Shown: piece after piece, positions 39,301 to 47,600 of the stretch
Layout of the letters: each line of letters begins with the position of its first letter
Numbering within the stretch: position 1 is the first letter of the stretch
NCBI RefSeq assembly: GCF_007489275.1
Contig: NZ_VLNR01000031.1
Location: 1-64,000 of the forward strand
Reading direction: 5' to 3'
Length of the DNA: 64,000 bases
Origin: Aquimarina algiphila
GTDB taxonomy: Bacteria > Bacteroidota > Bacteroidia > Flavobacteriales > Flavobacteriaceae
The notes under the pieces: model-generated
The model's input: only the letters and a program-made list of their open reading frames with translations
What the model was told of the DNA's origin: nothing
Databases searched by the model: none
Translations under genes and position numbers: made by a program

Positions 39301-39754
39301 AATCTTCATCTCTAAATGCTTGACACGCTCTAAACGCATTTCGCAAATTAGTTACCCTTGAAAGATCCGGAGCATCTGTTGCTTTTATCCTTAGTTTTTT
39401 ACAATCGTTGAATGCATTTTCCATACTAGTCCAGGCAATATTTCCCCATTGCTCAACGGTTAGAATTTTGTCGGAATCTGCATTATTATTAAAATAGATT
39501 CTAGGGAAATCTCCAGTGATTTTTACGGTATAAATATCAGCTACTGCATACTCATGAGTAGCGTTTCCTGTAAATCCAGTTTCGATAGTGCCATCTCCCC
39601 AATCTACGGTATAATTATATCCAGATCCGGTAGTGGGTATGGTAATACTTTCATCTGCGGTTGTAGTTTCCCAGGTCGTAATGAATTCATTTTGGGCAAA
39701 ACCAGCAGTACAAAAACTAACAATAAAAAATAAGGTAATGTAAAAGTGTTTCAT
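33323..39754 (-). CDS. Giant BspA-like surface protein, T9SS cargo
   Basis: A protein of 2,143 residues from ATG 39754 (a TTG/ATN extension to 39784 would precede the signal peptide MKHFYITLFFIVSFCTAGFAQ and is rejected). It consists of six tandem units of about 300 residues. Each opens with a beta domain (TTWQTTTADE.. VDWGDGTIETGFTGNATH.. GDFPRIYF), then DUF285/BspA repeats (FNQDLSSWDISNV type) and closes with CLG..ARNILT..LNWTISDGG. After these come a DUF5011 domain (DNPQTITLGDMYTEPGAEV), a Cys-containing module and a type A T9SS sorting domain (ITPNPTQGDV to the end FKIVKQ). Gene context: regulator gene upstream, lipoprotein gene overlapping downstream. Confidence 0.93.
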   Translation of the reverse strand: MKHFYITLFFIVSFCTAGFAQNEFITTWETTTADESITIPTTGSGYNYTVDWGDGTIETGFTGNATHEYAVADIYTVKITGDFPRIYFNNNADSDKILTVEQWGNIAWTSMENAFNDCKKLRIKATDAPDLSRVTNLRNAFRACQAFRDEDFSNWDVSNVTNMPFVFFASSFNGDVSTWDVGSVTNFISTFAISPFNQNISSWNIGERVTGTINMGGMFLRGRQFNQNLGSWDISKVSNMNNMFSQSSLSTTNYDATLIGWATQDPGETIPSNISISFEGSQYCLGADARNTLTDPTGLNWSITDDGVACASTDFFITTWQTTTDNENIVIPTTGSGYDYSVDWGDGTIETGFTGNATHEYTTSGTYTVRIIGDFPRIYFNNSGDKDKILEVNQWGSIAWNGFNDAFSGCSNLDVIATDAPDLSNVTSVSRMFRECTTLGTSSMLDFSNWDTSSVVVFGGMFRNASNFNSTSITNWDVGKATGFVLMFENAITFNQDISNWNIGENVTGTVNLGSMLIGAENFDQNLGAWNLEKVTNIRNMLNDTGLSTANYDATLIGWAENSNTPSGLDLGASSLTYCLGEAARNILTDAGRLNWTISDGGLGCAATDFFVTTWRTTSSERRITIPTTGGGYDYTVDWGDGTIETGFTGNASHSYATPGIHTVKIIGDFPRIYFFIAASRNNIRSIEQWGTISWTNMEFAFAGCENLVLNADDVPDLSLVEDLSSMFLGASNFVDNKDKMNSWDISNVRDLEQMFENAVSFNEPLHNWDTSNVENMDFMFFLASSFDQSLGDWNLSNAFSLLNILNFSGISSENYDATLIGWAEQGPGDTIVPRRGLGTIRTSYCLGTDARRILTSAPHNWSITDQGQDCDFTNAFVTTWQTTTADEDITIPSTGAGYNYIVDWGDGTAITSETGNATHTYTSAGAYEVKIIGDFPRIYFNNSGDKDKILAVNQWGAQQWTSMENAFYGCSNLVLDATDTPILSQANNVSRMFNSAISLVDTQDVMNTWDVSTITTMERMFADADMFNENIASWNVGNVQNFSVMFGGADNFNQNVNDWNIGAFVTGAVNIDFMFIATASFNQPLNNWDVSKVNRFNYTFSGAAKFNQDLSDWDISSVNSMLGMLDYSGMSIENYEATLKGWATDTSGNVSDGIDDIPTGVRLGVIQLKYCAVEEGRNILTNTLNNWNIIGDVLDCGFEEGFITTWQTTAADETIVIPTRGDGYNYSVAWGDGTEDISITGDASHTFTTPGTYTVKIKGDFPRIRFNSSIVDNQSKIQTIEQWGTQKWDTFTSGFNGCVNLKLNADDVPDLSQATQLSSMFEGCTNFEDLKDRIGSWDVSTIERIDSMFTSCSIFNEDISAWTFTNLLRTDSVFEEALAFNQNISNWNMATVMDMAYMFYDATAFNQPIGNWTLGTVEYMMGMFSGATTFNQDLSNWNFSQVQDIEELFSGASSFDQDLSNWDISNVTNMAGIFTGTAMSQENYDNTLIGWATLEAGETRIPTGLTLNADVAHCLSVDAINTLTSLPYSWMINDGGKICPEDAFITSWLLEDNDRITIRTTSGYNYRFNIDWGDGTKDTNVTTDISHVYTTAGTYEVSITGEFPRFTLLFRFGKTLRTKIQTIEQWGNIQWRSFRDSFNDCENLKLNADDTPDLSQVTELSRMFEKCTNFEDLKDRMGSWDVSTIERIDNMFTSCSIFNEDISAWTFTNLLTAEASFQEAVTFNQNISSWNMVTVIDMENMFDNASSFDQNLSSWDISNVEELDNIFTGSGMSTENYDKTLIGWATLEAGETEIPTGLTLDADATFCLAEAARDTLTGSLYNWIINDGGFGCPTPVITLIGDNPQTITLGDMYTEPGAEVTHGAVLTIDISDVDTNLRGMYSVTYNATSASGEIAAQVTRIINVIDSCPIVNLPENNFTLTTASETCTDKNNGMISISATEPLNYIATINNEAYNFTSNLVIPDLAPDTYNFCIAIDGVTNCEQCFELTIEEAAVVTGKTTLDSNTMNIEMASGTAPYMAMINDKVVGEYTSNTFAVKVQHGDVLDIVSSLACEGKLSARVDLFDKITITPNPTQGDVILTVPNGGETMNVTIHNTLGMMVSSGVYSIINSKVNLPMESLSAGIYFVRIEGSVSEPFKIVKQ

Positions 39755-39768
39755 ATAAGGGGCTTTTA
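39749..39768 (-). promoter_or_regulatory. 20-bp leader shared by both giant genes
   Basis: The 20 bp TTTCATATAAGGGGCTTTTA around the start codon are identical to 49161-49180 at the other giant gene. In the mRNA this gives AGCCCCUUAU directly before AUG, which is not a standard Shine-Dalgarno. Confidence 0.6.
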
Positions 39769-39803
39769 GAAAAGAATTGATCATACATTCTTAAAATCGA
39801 GTG

Positions 39804-39833
39804 CAAAATTAACAGGATTTTAAGGGTTGCAAA
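39804..39833 (-). promoter_or_regulatory. Promoter of the BspA-like giant gene
   Basis: On the minus strand TTTG (39833-39830), an 18-nt spacer, then TAATTTTG (39811-39804): both the -33 and -7 elements of the Bacteroidetes promoter are present. The -33 TTTG is the first half of one TTTGCAACCC motif. Leader length to the ATG is about 43 nt. Confidence 0.65.
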
Positions 39834-39885
39834 GAAAATAGGGGTTGCAAAAGGGTTGCAAAAAGTTGTTTTTGGGCGTTGCAGC
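39824..39885. repeat. Three GGGTTGCAAA repeats plus one variant
   Basis: Exact GGGTTGCAAA copies begin at 39824, 39842 and 39853 (18 and 11 bp apart) and a variant GGCGTTGCAG covers 39875-39884. They occupy the -33 region and upstream of the giant gene promoter. Related sites occur at 41839-41857 and 49273-49290. Likely binding sites for the adjacent TPR-LuxR regulators (inference). Confidence 0.65.
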
Positions 39886-39911
39886 TTTACTTTTTCCCTT
39901 TTTCTATGATT

Positions 39912-40046
39912 ACTATATCAGACCTTTCGAGTACCTCAAAGTCCATACGTATCAAGGGCTGAGGCTCTCGAAGTCCGATATGATGAACTCGTAACATATA
40001 TTCTAGAAGTACATTTAAAAACACCCTTCGACAGGCTCAGGGTTCG
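39912..40046. repeat. Palindromic block of dispersed-repeat type
   Basis: An imperfect inverted repeat (39915-39938 with 39960-39982, sharing ATATC, TTCGAG/CTCGAA and CCTCA/TGAGG) is followed by CCCTTCGACAGGCTCAGGG (40024-40042). GC-rich palindromes with TTCGAC..GCTCAG cores are scattered in many Bacteroidota genomes. It fills the gap between the regulator stop and the giant gene promoter and may also terminate the regulator mRNA. Confidence 0.5.
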
Positions 40047-40050
40047 TATG

Positions 40051-41691
40051 CTATATCTCAAAGTTTTTGATAAACTCAATAATATCTTGTTTAGAATCGA
40101 CTCCTAATTTTTTACGGATTCTGGAACGTGTAGATTTAATAGCTGAAACTGTATTGTTTTGTAGTTTACTAATTTCGGTGGCATTAAGCCCCAAGGTCAT
40201 TAGACATAACAGCTCTTTTTCCTTTTCTTTTAATTGTGAAAAGTTTTTATCGAGAATCACTTTAAAATCGAGGCTTACCTCGTTGAGATACGATTGTAGA
40301 TCTGTGGTGGTTCTTTTCGTTGCTTTTTCAGAAAGTAATGAAGCAGAAAGTGAATGCAATGCTGTTTTACGTTCTTGTTCATCTCTTAGTTTGATGATAT
40401 CTCGTATTTCGCCTAAGGTACTACTTAGTATTTCTTGACGTAGTGAATTTTCAATAACCGCATTTTTTAGTTCTTTTTCTCGGGTTACCAGCGCCAATTC
40501 TGCTTTTACTTTTTCTAATTGCTCGCTTTCTAACTCTTTATTTGATAATGCTAATCGATGCTTTGCATTTTTTCGGGTTAACCAAAAAATAATACCTCCC
40601 ATAATGGTAGCGATTACAAAAAGTAATAGGTACAATTGTTTCTTTGAGGTTTCATTTTCTAATCTTAACTCACTCGCCTGTTTTTCTTTATCAAATTGAT
40701 AATTCAGTTCTAAAGCTGTAATCCGTTTTGCTTTTTCAATATCATTGATAGAATCATTGTACATTTTGTAGACCTTATAATCTTGTAGTGCCTGCTCGTA
40801 TTCTTTTAGAGTTTCGTTTAGATTACTTCTACTGTAATACTGCTTCAATAACAATTCTTTATGTTTTAGTTTTTTTGCAACAGCAATGGCACTATCAAGA
40901 TAAGGAACAGCGCTCTCATATTGCTTTAGCGCATTATATAATACTGCTACATTCAAGTAACTTATACTCAATTCATTTTGATCATTAATATCTCTAGAAA
41001 TTTCAATATTTTCTTTATATATATCGATCGATTGATCATACTTTTTCTCTTTAAAATATATTGCGGCTAAAGTGCCGTTAGCTTTTGATTTACGAACACT
41101 TGAACACGGCATCTCTTTAACAACAGCTATATGATATCTAGCAGAATCCATCTGTTCATTGTTGTAGTATGTGAGTGCTAACATATGACGGGATAATGCT
41201 AGATCTTCGACATCTTTCAGTTTTTCCTTAACGATTATCGCTTTTTTTAAGTATTCTTTGGCTTTACTAAACTCCTTTTGACGTCTGTAAAACATACCCA
41301 GATTATGTAATGATAATCCAATACCCGCAGAATCCTTTACGCTATAAGTTATATCAAGTGCTTCTAAGTAGTTGCTAAGTGCTTTTTCTACATAACTCTG
41401 CTTACTATCTAATATACCGAGATAATTCAGTGCTTCTGCTTTGCGACTTTGAAAGTAATTTCCTTCGTTATCTTTGATAATATTTAAGACATCGTTAATA
41501 ATGATTCTTGTGGTATCTACATTAGATTTAAGCAATTGTTTTGCCAATTCAATTTTATACCCAATCTTGATCGAATCATTGGTAGTTTTTTCGATTTTAT
41601 GTTTTAATTCTGTAGTAAGACTATCGTGTGATTGTGAAAAAACAGTGCATGATATTAATAAGATACTTATATATACAAAAGTGGTTTTCAA
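40051..41691 (-). CDS. TPR-TM-LuxR transmembrane regulator 1
   Basis: A 546-residue one-component regulator: signal peptide (1-19), periplasmic TPR domain (about 60-310), membrane helix LYLLLFVIATIMGGIIFWL (about 349-367), coiled coil rich in Lys/Glu, then a LuxR-type HTH (LLCLMTLGLNATEISKLQ, recognition helix AIKSTRSRIRKKLG). It should sense a periplasmic cue and bind DNA from the membrane. The start is TTG at 41691: an in-frame TAA lies 21 bp upstream and no ATG is suitable. It is directly upstream of the giant BspA-like gene on the same strand. Confidence 0.9.
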   Translation of the reverse strand: MKTTFVYISILLISCTVFSQSHDSLTTELKHKIEKTTNDSIKIGYKIELAKQLLKSNVDTTRIIINDVLNIIKDNEGNYFQSRKAEALNYLGILDSKQSYVEKALSNYLEALDITYSVKDSAGIGLSLHNLGMFYRRQKEFSKAKEYLKKAIIVKEKLKDVEDLALSRHMLALTYYNNEQMDSARYHIAVVKEMPCSSVRKSKANGTLAAIYFKEKKYDQSIDIYKENIEISRDINDQNELSISYLNVAVLYNALKQYESAVPYLDSAIAVAKKLKHKELLLKQYYSRSNLNETLKEYEQALQDYKVYKMYNDSINDIEKAKRITALELNYQFDKEKQASELRLENETSKKQLYLLLFVIATIMGGIIFWLTRKNAKHRLALSNKELESEQLEKVKAELALVTREKELKNAVIENSLRQEILSSTLGEIRDIIKLRDEQERKTALHSLSASLLSEKATKRTTTDLQSYLNEVSLDFKVILDKNFSQLKEKEKELLCLMTLGLNATEISKLQNNTVSAIKSTRSRIRKKLGVDSKQDIIEFIKNFEI

Positions 41692-41725
41692 CAGATCGTT
41701 TTTTGGAAATTAGATACTCTTTTCC

Positions 41726-41733
41726 CAAAAATA
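41726..41733 (-). promoter_or_regulatory. Putative -7 box of regulator 1
   Basis: TATTTTTG on the minus strand, matching TAnnTTTG, 35 bp before the TTG start. No matching -33. Confidence 0.35.
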
Positions 41734-41838
41734 CATCATATTATTTTTATAATCGTAATGAAACTTTTTTGAAAGCCTTATGTACTTCTTAAGATAAAAC
41801 AGTAACAGTCTATAAAAAATAGTATAAGAGGGGATGGG

Positions 41839-41857
41839 GTGGCAAAAGGGTTGCAAC
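41839..41857. repeat. GTGGCAAA / GTTGCAAC pair upstream of regulator 1
   Basis: GTGGCAAA (41839-41846) and GTTGCAAC (41850-41857) lie 11 bp apart, the same spacing as two of the copies at 39.8 kb. Position is about 150 bp upstream of the regulator start, suggesting autoregulation. Confidence 0.5.
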
Positions 41858-41919
41858 ATTCATTTTACACTGTAGTACTGTATTTTAACACACTGTTACT
41901 AAAACCTCTGTACCGTTTA

Positions 41920-41958
41920 TCGCAAAAAGAAAAAACCATTCAAATGCTTGAATGGTTT
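41920..41958 (-). terminator. Terminator of the lipocalin-like gene
   Basis: AAACCATTCAA (41933-41943) pairs perfectly with TTGAATGGTTT (41948-41958), loop ATGC. Read on the minus strand it is followed by TTTTTTCTTTTT and lies 33 bp after the stop at 41991. Confidence 0.85.
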
Positions 41959-41990
41959 AATATTCTAAAATATAGCTAAGCAAGATTTTT

Positions 41991-42623
41991 TTATTTTTTC
42001 TTTAAGAGTATTTTAGCATCATTATGGTTACTAAATAACAAATAATATCTTGAATGATGTATAATCTTAAGGGAATCATTATTATCCAATAAAAACATAT
42101 TTTCTTTTAAATCAATATCCCATGTTTTTTGATAAAAATGCTTTGTTTCTCCTTGCAGACTAATCAGTGCTTTGTTATCACGTGTTAAATGAATCTGCGT
42201 ATTTTCTTTAAAAGCTGTATTAAACTTTGTTCCTTTCTTCATTGCCTTTACAGTCCAAATACCGTAGATGTCTTTTTTTTCTGTTTTCTCTAATCTTCTA
42301 AATACTAACTTCTCTTCTCTGTAGTTTTTTACAATTAATGTATTTTTATGTAATCCCAACACTGTCATCTTATTTCTATATTTTTCGTGTTCTTTGTTTT
42401 TAATGTAAATAGTGTCATTCTCATACTTCCAAAAAACAGGATTTCTAAATTTGATGATTATTTTATTATTCGGTAAAAATTCTAATAATGGCGGAAAAAT
42501 GTGTTCCTGCTCTGCATCTATATCATCAATTTTTGTCAGTTGCCATCTTCCTAACAATTCAGATTCTTGAGCATGAATTGTTATTGAAAGGAGATAGATT
42601 AAAAACAGTATTGTTTTTTTCAT
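41991..42623 (-). CDS. Exported protein, possible lipocalin-like domains
   Basis: A 210-residue protein with a signal peptide (to HAQ, about residue 19). Two similar halves each start with LLGRWQLTKID / IYGIWTVKAMK and continue as short beta strands, like small lipocalin-like DUFs of Bacteroidota. No lipobox. It sits between the T9SS end of the LRR protein and regulator 1, with its own terminator. Role unknown. Confidence 0.72.
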   Translation of the reverse strand: MKKTILFLIYLLSITIHAQESELLGRWQLTKIDDIDAEQEHIFPPLLEFLPNNKIIIKFRNPVFWKYENDTIYIKNKEHEKYRNKMTVLGLHKNTLIVKNYREEKLVFRRLEKTEKKDIYGIWTVKAMKKGTKFNTAFKENTQIHLTRDNKALISLQGETKHFYQKTWDIDLKENMFLLDNNDSLKIIHHSRYYLLFSNHNDAKILLKKK

Positions 42624-42682
42624 TATAAATAATGTAAGTTTATTTTAGAAATCAGATTCGTTTTTACATTAAAACTAATGCT

Positions 42683-42690
42683 CAAAACTA
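42683..42690 (-). promoter_or_regulatory. Putative -7 box of the lipocalin-like gene
   Basis: TAGTTTTG on the minus strand, matching TAnnTTTG, 60 bp upstream of the ATG at 42623. Confidence 0.4.
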
Positions 42691-42782
42691 ACTAGTTTGT
42701 TATTTTATCTGCCCCCCTTAAACCGTGAAATTATTTATTGTAAACTCATATTTATATTTGATAGTGTATAAGGTTTATCTCT

Positions 42783-44621
42783 TTATTGTTTTATGATTTT
42801 AAATGCTTTCCCTTCGTTAATCGTGATCAAATAGATCCCTTGCGGTAATACTACTACTTGTCCTGATGTAATCTTATATTCTTTATAAGAAACCTGGACT
42901 CCAAGGACATTGTATAAGGATATTCGTATACGATTTACTTCAATATTTGGGATAAAAAGTGTAACATCTCCCTGAGTTGGGTTTGGTGCGATGCTTAGCC
43001 TATTGATCAAATTCACTTTAGTTGATAATTCCCCTTCGCAATCTACACTTGAAGAAACCTCTACCTCATCACCATGTTGTACATCGACAATGAAGTTCTT
43101 TACTGTATATTCTCCTATTATCTCATTATTGATTTTTACTGTATAGGGTGCAGTACCTGTGGTTACTTCAACATTTACTTTTGCCGTTCTCTCTTCGGTA
43201 ATTAACTCTGTTTTTCCTGCTAAGTTCTCGGCATCTGCGATCACTACTTCAAAACACTGTTCACAATTCGTAAAACCATTTACTCCAATACAAATCGGAT
43301 ACATACCAGGGGCTAGGTCTTCCACTTCTAAAGATGACGTAAAACTGTAATCTGTACCGTTAATCGTAGTGGTATACTCTAATTCAGTAGCAGCAAGGAT
43401 ATTAATCATCCCATTATTTTTATCGGTACAGGTTTCACCAGATGTAATAATGGTAAAATTATCGGTTGGCAAGCTTACTAACGGACAGTTATCTACTACA
43501 TTGACTGTTCGGGTCACCTCAACAGCAGCGTTGCCCGAAGCATCGGTAGCGTTGTAGCGAATTGTATAGCTTCCTACAGCATCTACAAAATCGGTGGCAT
43601 CAATGATCACTGTACTTCCATCATCGGTAGTGGCTCCTAATTCTGTATAACTTGATCCTAAGGCTATCTCTTGTGGGTTATCTCCTGTTAAGGTGATTAA
43701 AGGTACATTGGTATCTACTACATCAACGGTTCTGGTTACTTGTACTGCTATATTACCCGATGCATCGGTAGCATCATAGGTAACCGTGTATTGACCTAAC
43801 AGGTTTGTATTTACAGATGACGCATCGATCAATACGGTACTTCCATCATCCGCAGTAGCTCCTAACTCAGTATATGCCGTACCCAATTCCACAGTCTGTG
43901 GATTAGCTCCGGTTAAGGTGATAACAGGAACTATACAATCATCATTAAAACTGGCAATATCATCTTTTTCCCAACTACTTAAATACGCTGCAGTAGGATC
44001 ATCTACCTGAATACATGTAAGGTTATCGTTATATAGTACAAAGAAATCAGTAATTAAACTATTGTTTCCATTTCTGACATCTAAAGATTCGAGTAGATTT
44101 TGATGAACAGCAAGTTCTTCTAATTGCACACATGAGCTAACATCTAAAGAAGTTAAACCATTTTTTCCTGCTTTTAATTTTTTGAGATTAGAGTTATTAT
44201 CAACCAATAAACTGGTTAAAGAATTAGATCTCAGCTGCACTTCTTCAAGGGCCGTATATCCAGATAAATCTAGTGAAATCAAATCGTTTTCTGCAGCATC
44301 CAAAATTCTTAGGCTGGTATTACCGCTTAGGTCTAACGAATTTAAATCGTTGTAATCTACATTTAATGATTCTAGAGCAGCAAAGCCTTCAATTCCTGTT
44401 AAATCTGAAATATCAAGACTACTTATATCTAAATCAACTACGTTATTTATTTTTTCAGTATACACCTGATTGTCATTTGCAATCCCATTCCCCATACTTG
44501 CAGCGTCTCCAAGAACAACTACATTTCCATCGGCATCATGCGTTTCTAGGTAATTTTCAAAATTGGCATCTGCGATATAGGTTAAATCACAATAAATCGC
44601 AAAACTCGCCGTAGCATCCAT
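42783..44621 (-). CDS. C-terminal part of split LRR adhesin, T9SS signal
   Basis: 612 codons that continue in the same frame as the 1,513-codon LRR gene, two codons after its TGA. There is no signal peptide; it opens in the middle of a unit-closing motif (DATASF, then C). It contains the sixth unit (FENYLETHDADGN, then LRRs with LDLSGNTSLRIL), two DUF5011-type domains (GANPQTVELGTAYTELGA, GDNPQEIALGSSYTELGA), the Cys module (ETCTDKNNGMI, TNCEQCFE) and a type A sorting domain (IAPNPTQGDV to FKIIKQ). Alone it cannot enter the Sec pathway, so it is either unexpressed, made by read-through, or a decaying fragment. Confidence 0.8.
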   Translation of the reverse strand: MDATASFAIYCDLTYIADANFENYLETHDADGNVVVLGDAASMGNGIANDNQVYTEKINNVVDLDISSLDISDLTGIEGFAALESLNVDYNDLNSLDLSGNTSLRILDAAENDLISLDLSGYTALEEVQLRSNSLTSLLVDNNSNLKKLKAGKNGLTSLDVSSCVQLEELAVHQNLLESLDVRNGNNSLITDFFVLYNDNLTCIQVDDPTAAYLSSWEKDDIASFNDDCIVPVITLTGANPQTVELGTAYTELGATADDGSTVLIDASSVNTNLLGQYTVTYDATDASGNIAVQVTRTVDVVDTNVPLITLTGDNPQEIALGSSYTELGATTDDGSTVIIDATDFVDAVGSYTIRYNATDASGNAAVEVTRTVNVVDNCPLVSLPTDNFTIITSGETCTDKNNGMINILAATELEYTTTINGTDYSFTSSLEVEDLAPGMYPICIGVNGFTNCEQCFEVVIADAENLAGKTELITEERTAKVNVEVTTGTAPYTVKINNEIIGEYTVKNFIVDVQHGDEVEVSSSVDCEGELSTKVNLINRLSIAPNPTQGDVTLFIPNIEVNRIRISLYNVLGVQVSYKEYKITSGQVVVLPQGIYLITINEGKAFKIIKQ

Positions 44622-44624
44622 TTG

Positions 44625-47600
44625 TCAAATATCTGGATATAACTGAACTACTTTATCAGCTTTAATACATGTTAAATCAGGATTTCCTAAAGCATCAAAC
44701 CAAGTGAAATTATCATTATTTCCGTTCGCAACATTTAGCGAAGTTAATTGGTTATTAGCAACACGTAATTGTACAATGCTTGGGTATGCAGAAATGTCTA
44801 ACTCTGTAAAATTATTATCATTTAAGATTAACTGTCTTAACAATGGATTGTTAGAAATATTTATAGAATTAATACCTGTATTAGATACGCTTAAATTAGT
44901 TAGAGCAGTAAGTTCAGAAATATCTACATCTCCTAAATTAACATTATCGTCGAGGTATACTTGTTCTAGAAGTACATTATTTGTTAAATCTAAACTTGCT
45001 AAGTTGTTATTGGCTAAAGTAATTACACTCAGTTTAATATTATTACTTAAGTCTATACTTGTTAAATTAGTATTGTTACGGCATCCTAAGAACCACATAT
45101 CTCTAAAATCTTCGATACCTGTCATATCTGCAACCAATCCATTATGCAGATTAAATCCTTCTGAAACCTCAACTAAGGCAGTATATACATAATCATCAAT
45201 CACTCCGTTACCAAACCCTTGATTTTCTAAGAAAGTTTCAAAATTGTCATCCGGCACATAGGTTAATCTACAGAATTCTGCATAGCTTGCTGTAGCATCT
45301 TTTAACCACCCCCCTATTACTGGAGCAGTTGGATCATCTACCTCGATACAAGTCAAGTCTGGATTACCAGTAACATCTACATTATCTAAATCTGCATTAT
45401 TTCCACTTCTTAAATTCAAGCCTGTAAGTTGTGCATTTTTACAGGATAAGTTATCGAGGGTGGTTTGTTTAACCAAGTCTAAATAGGTAAGCGGTGTATC
45501 ATCGCATTCCAGTCTACTTAAATTGGCATTGTTACTTAGGTCGATATTTGCAATATTCGTATCGCTAAAAGACAAGTAAAATAAATCGGTAAGATGAGTT
45601 ACATCCAGCGAACTTAATCCATTACTACCACATTCCAGATTTTCTAGCAATGAATTGTTTTGAATATTTAGTGCAGTAATCCTGGTATTTTCACAATATA
45701 AAGATGTCAAATTAGCTTGATTAGTTACATCTATAGTTCCTAAGTTATTGTTCGTAACCGTTAGACTCGTTAAATCATTAGCACTTATATCTAAGTTTGT
45801 GAGGCTATTATCTGCTACATCCAAAAATCGTAAAGCAGTATTGGTTGAGATGTTCAAACTGGTAAGACTATTATTTGCTGCAGCTAAGCTTTCTAATACC
45901 TTTAATCCTGCAATATTAATACTGGTCAATCCTGTATTCTCCGCAGTTACACTTTCTAATAATGTATTATTGGTTAGGTCTAAACTCGTATCGGTTAATG
46001 AGTTTTCGTCAATCCAAAATCGAATTAAACTCACAAAATCTTCTATTCCTGTAAAGTTTTGGATACCTTCATTTCTGGGTGTTAATAATTGAAGAGTTTC
46101 AATTTTTGCTGTAGGTACTAGATTGTCGTCAATAATTCCGTTACCCAAGCTGTTTGCACTTCCTAAAGCTACACTTCCTCCAAACTCGTTATGTGTTTCT
46201 AAATAAGCTTCAAAATTATCATCCGGGATGGTTGTGAATCGACAATATTCAGCAAAATTTGCAGTAGTATCCTTTTCCCAACTTGATAAATACCCAGCCG
46301 TTGGATCATCTACCTCTATACAGGTCAAATTAGGACAACCCGTTACCCTAAATTCAGTAAAGTTGTTATTATTTCCATTTCTTGCATTTAACTCCGCTAG
46401 TTCATCGATATCTCTTGCATTAAACTCTACTAAACTTGTATTTTGACTAATATCAATCGAAGTAATATTGGTTTCATCAAAACTTAAATCTTGAAGATTT
46501 GATAAGTGACTTACATCATAAGAAGTTAATGGATTTCTAGATAAATTTAAAGTTTCAAGTAATATATTATTTTGAGTATTTAGCGATGCAAATTGATTTA
46601 AAGAAGCTAAGATTCTTGTTAAGTTCACATTAACACTAAGATCGATACTACTTAATGTTGTTTCATGAATTTGTAAATCCTCTAATAAAAGATTATTACT
46701 AACATCTAATCCGGATAGATCATTCGAGGAAAGAATTAATGTTTTTAAAGCTGTATTTGTAGAAATATCAACTGTAGTAATATCATTACGAGGAATATCC
46801 AAATGCTCTAAGGCAGTTAATCCTGTTACATTAATACTTGTTAAGCCCATATCTCCTCCATCTATTCTTGATAAATTGGTATTGTTGGTAAGATCTAAAT
46901 TAGTATCAGTTAATGTATTATTAAACATAAATAATGTTTGTAAAGCTGAAAAATCCTCTAGACCTGTGATATCCGTAACTCCCTGAAAAGCAATAAATAG
47001 ACTCATTACATTTTCAATATTAGCAGTCTTCACATAATTATCATTTGCAATTCCGTTACCCATACTGGTTGGATCTCCTACAGAAACAAAATTATTATCA
47101 GCGTCATGCGTTTCTAAATAGTTCTCGAAATTATCATCTGGCACATAAGTCCAGTTACAATCATCACTAAAACTAGCTGTAGCATCTTTTTCCCAGCTGC
47201 TACTGCTCAAATAACTAGCTGTAGGGTCATCAACTTGTATACATACTAAATTTGGATTTCCAGTAGCATAGACTTCCATCCCACTATTATTATTTCCATT
47301 TTTAAAGTTTAACGAAGTCAACTGTCCATTTTGGCATTCTACATATTCAATATCTGGACTTATACTAAAATCCAAAGTACTAATTGCAGTATTGTTTGTA
47401 TAAAGCTCTACCAGGTTAGTTTGATTTGTAATATCTAATACAGACAATGCTGTATTACTCACATCGATATCTTCAAGATTAGTATTATTAGTAATATCTA
47501 ATACCGTAAGTGTTGGTGTGTCTTCTATAGAAAAACTATCAAGATTAGTAAGTAAACCTATATCAATGGTTGTAAATTGATTTCCTCCACATCGTAATGT

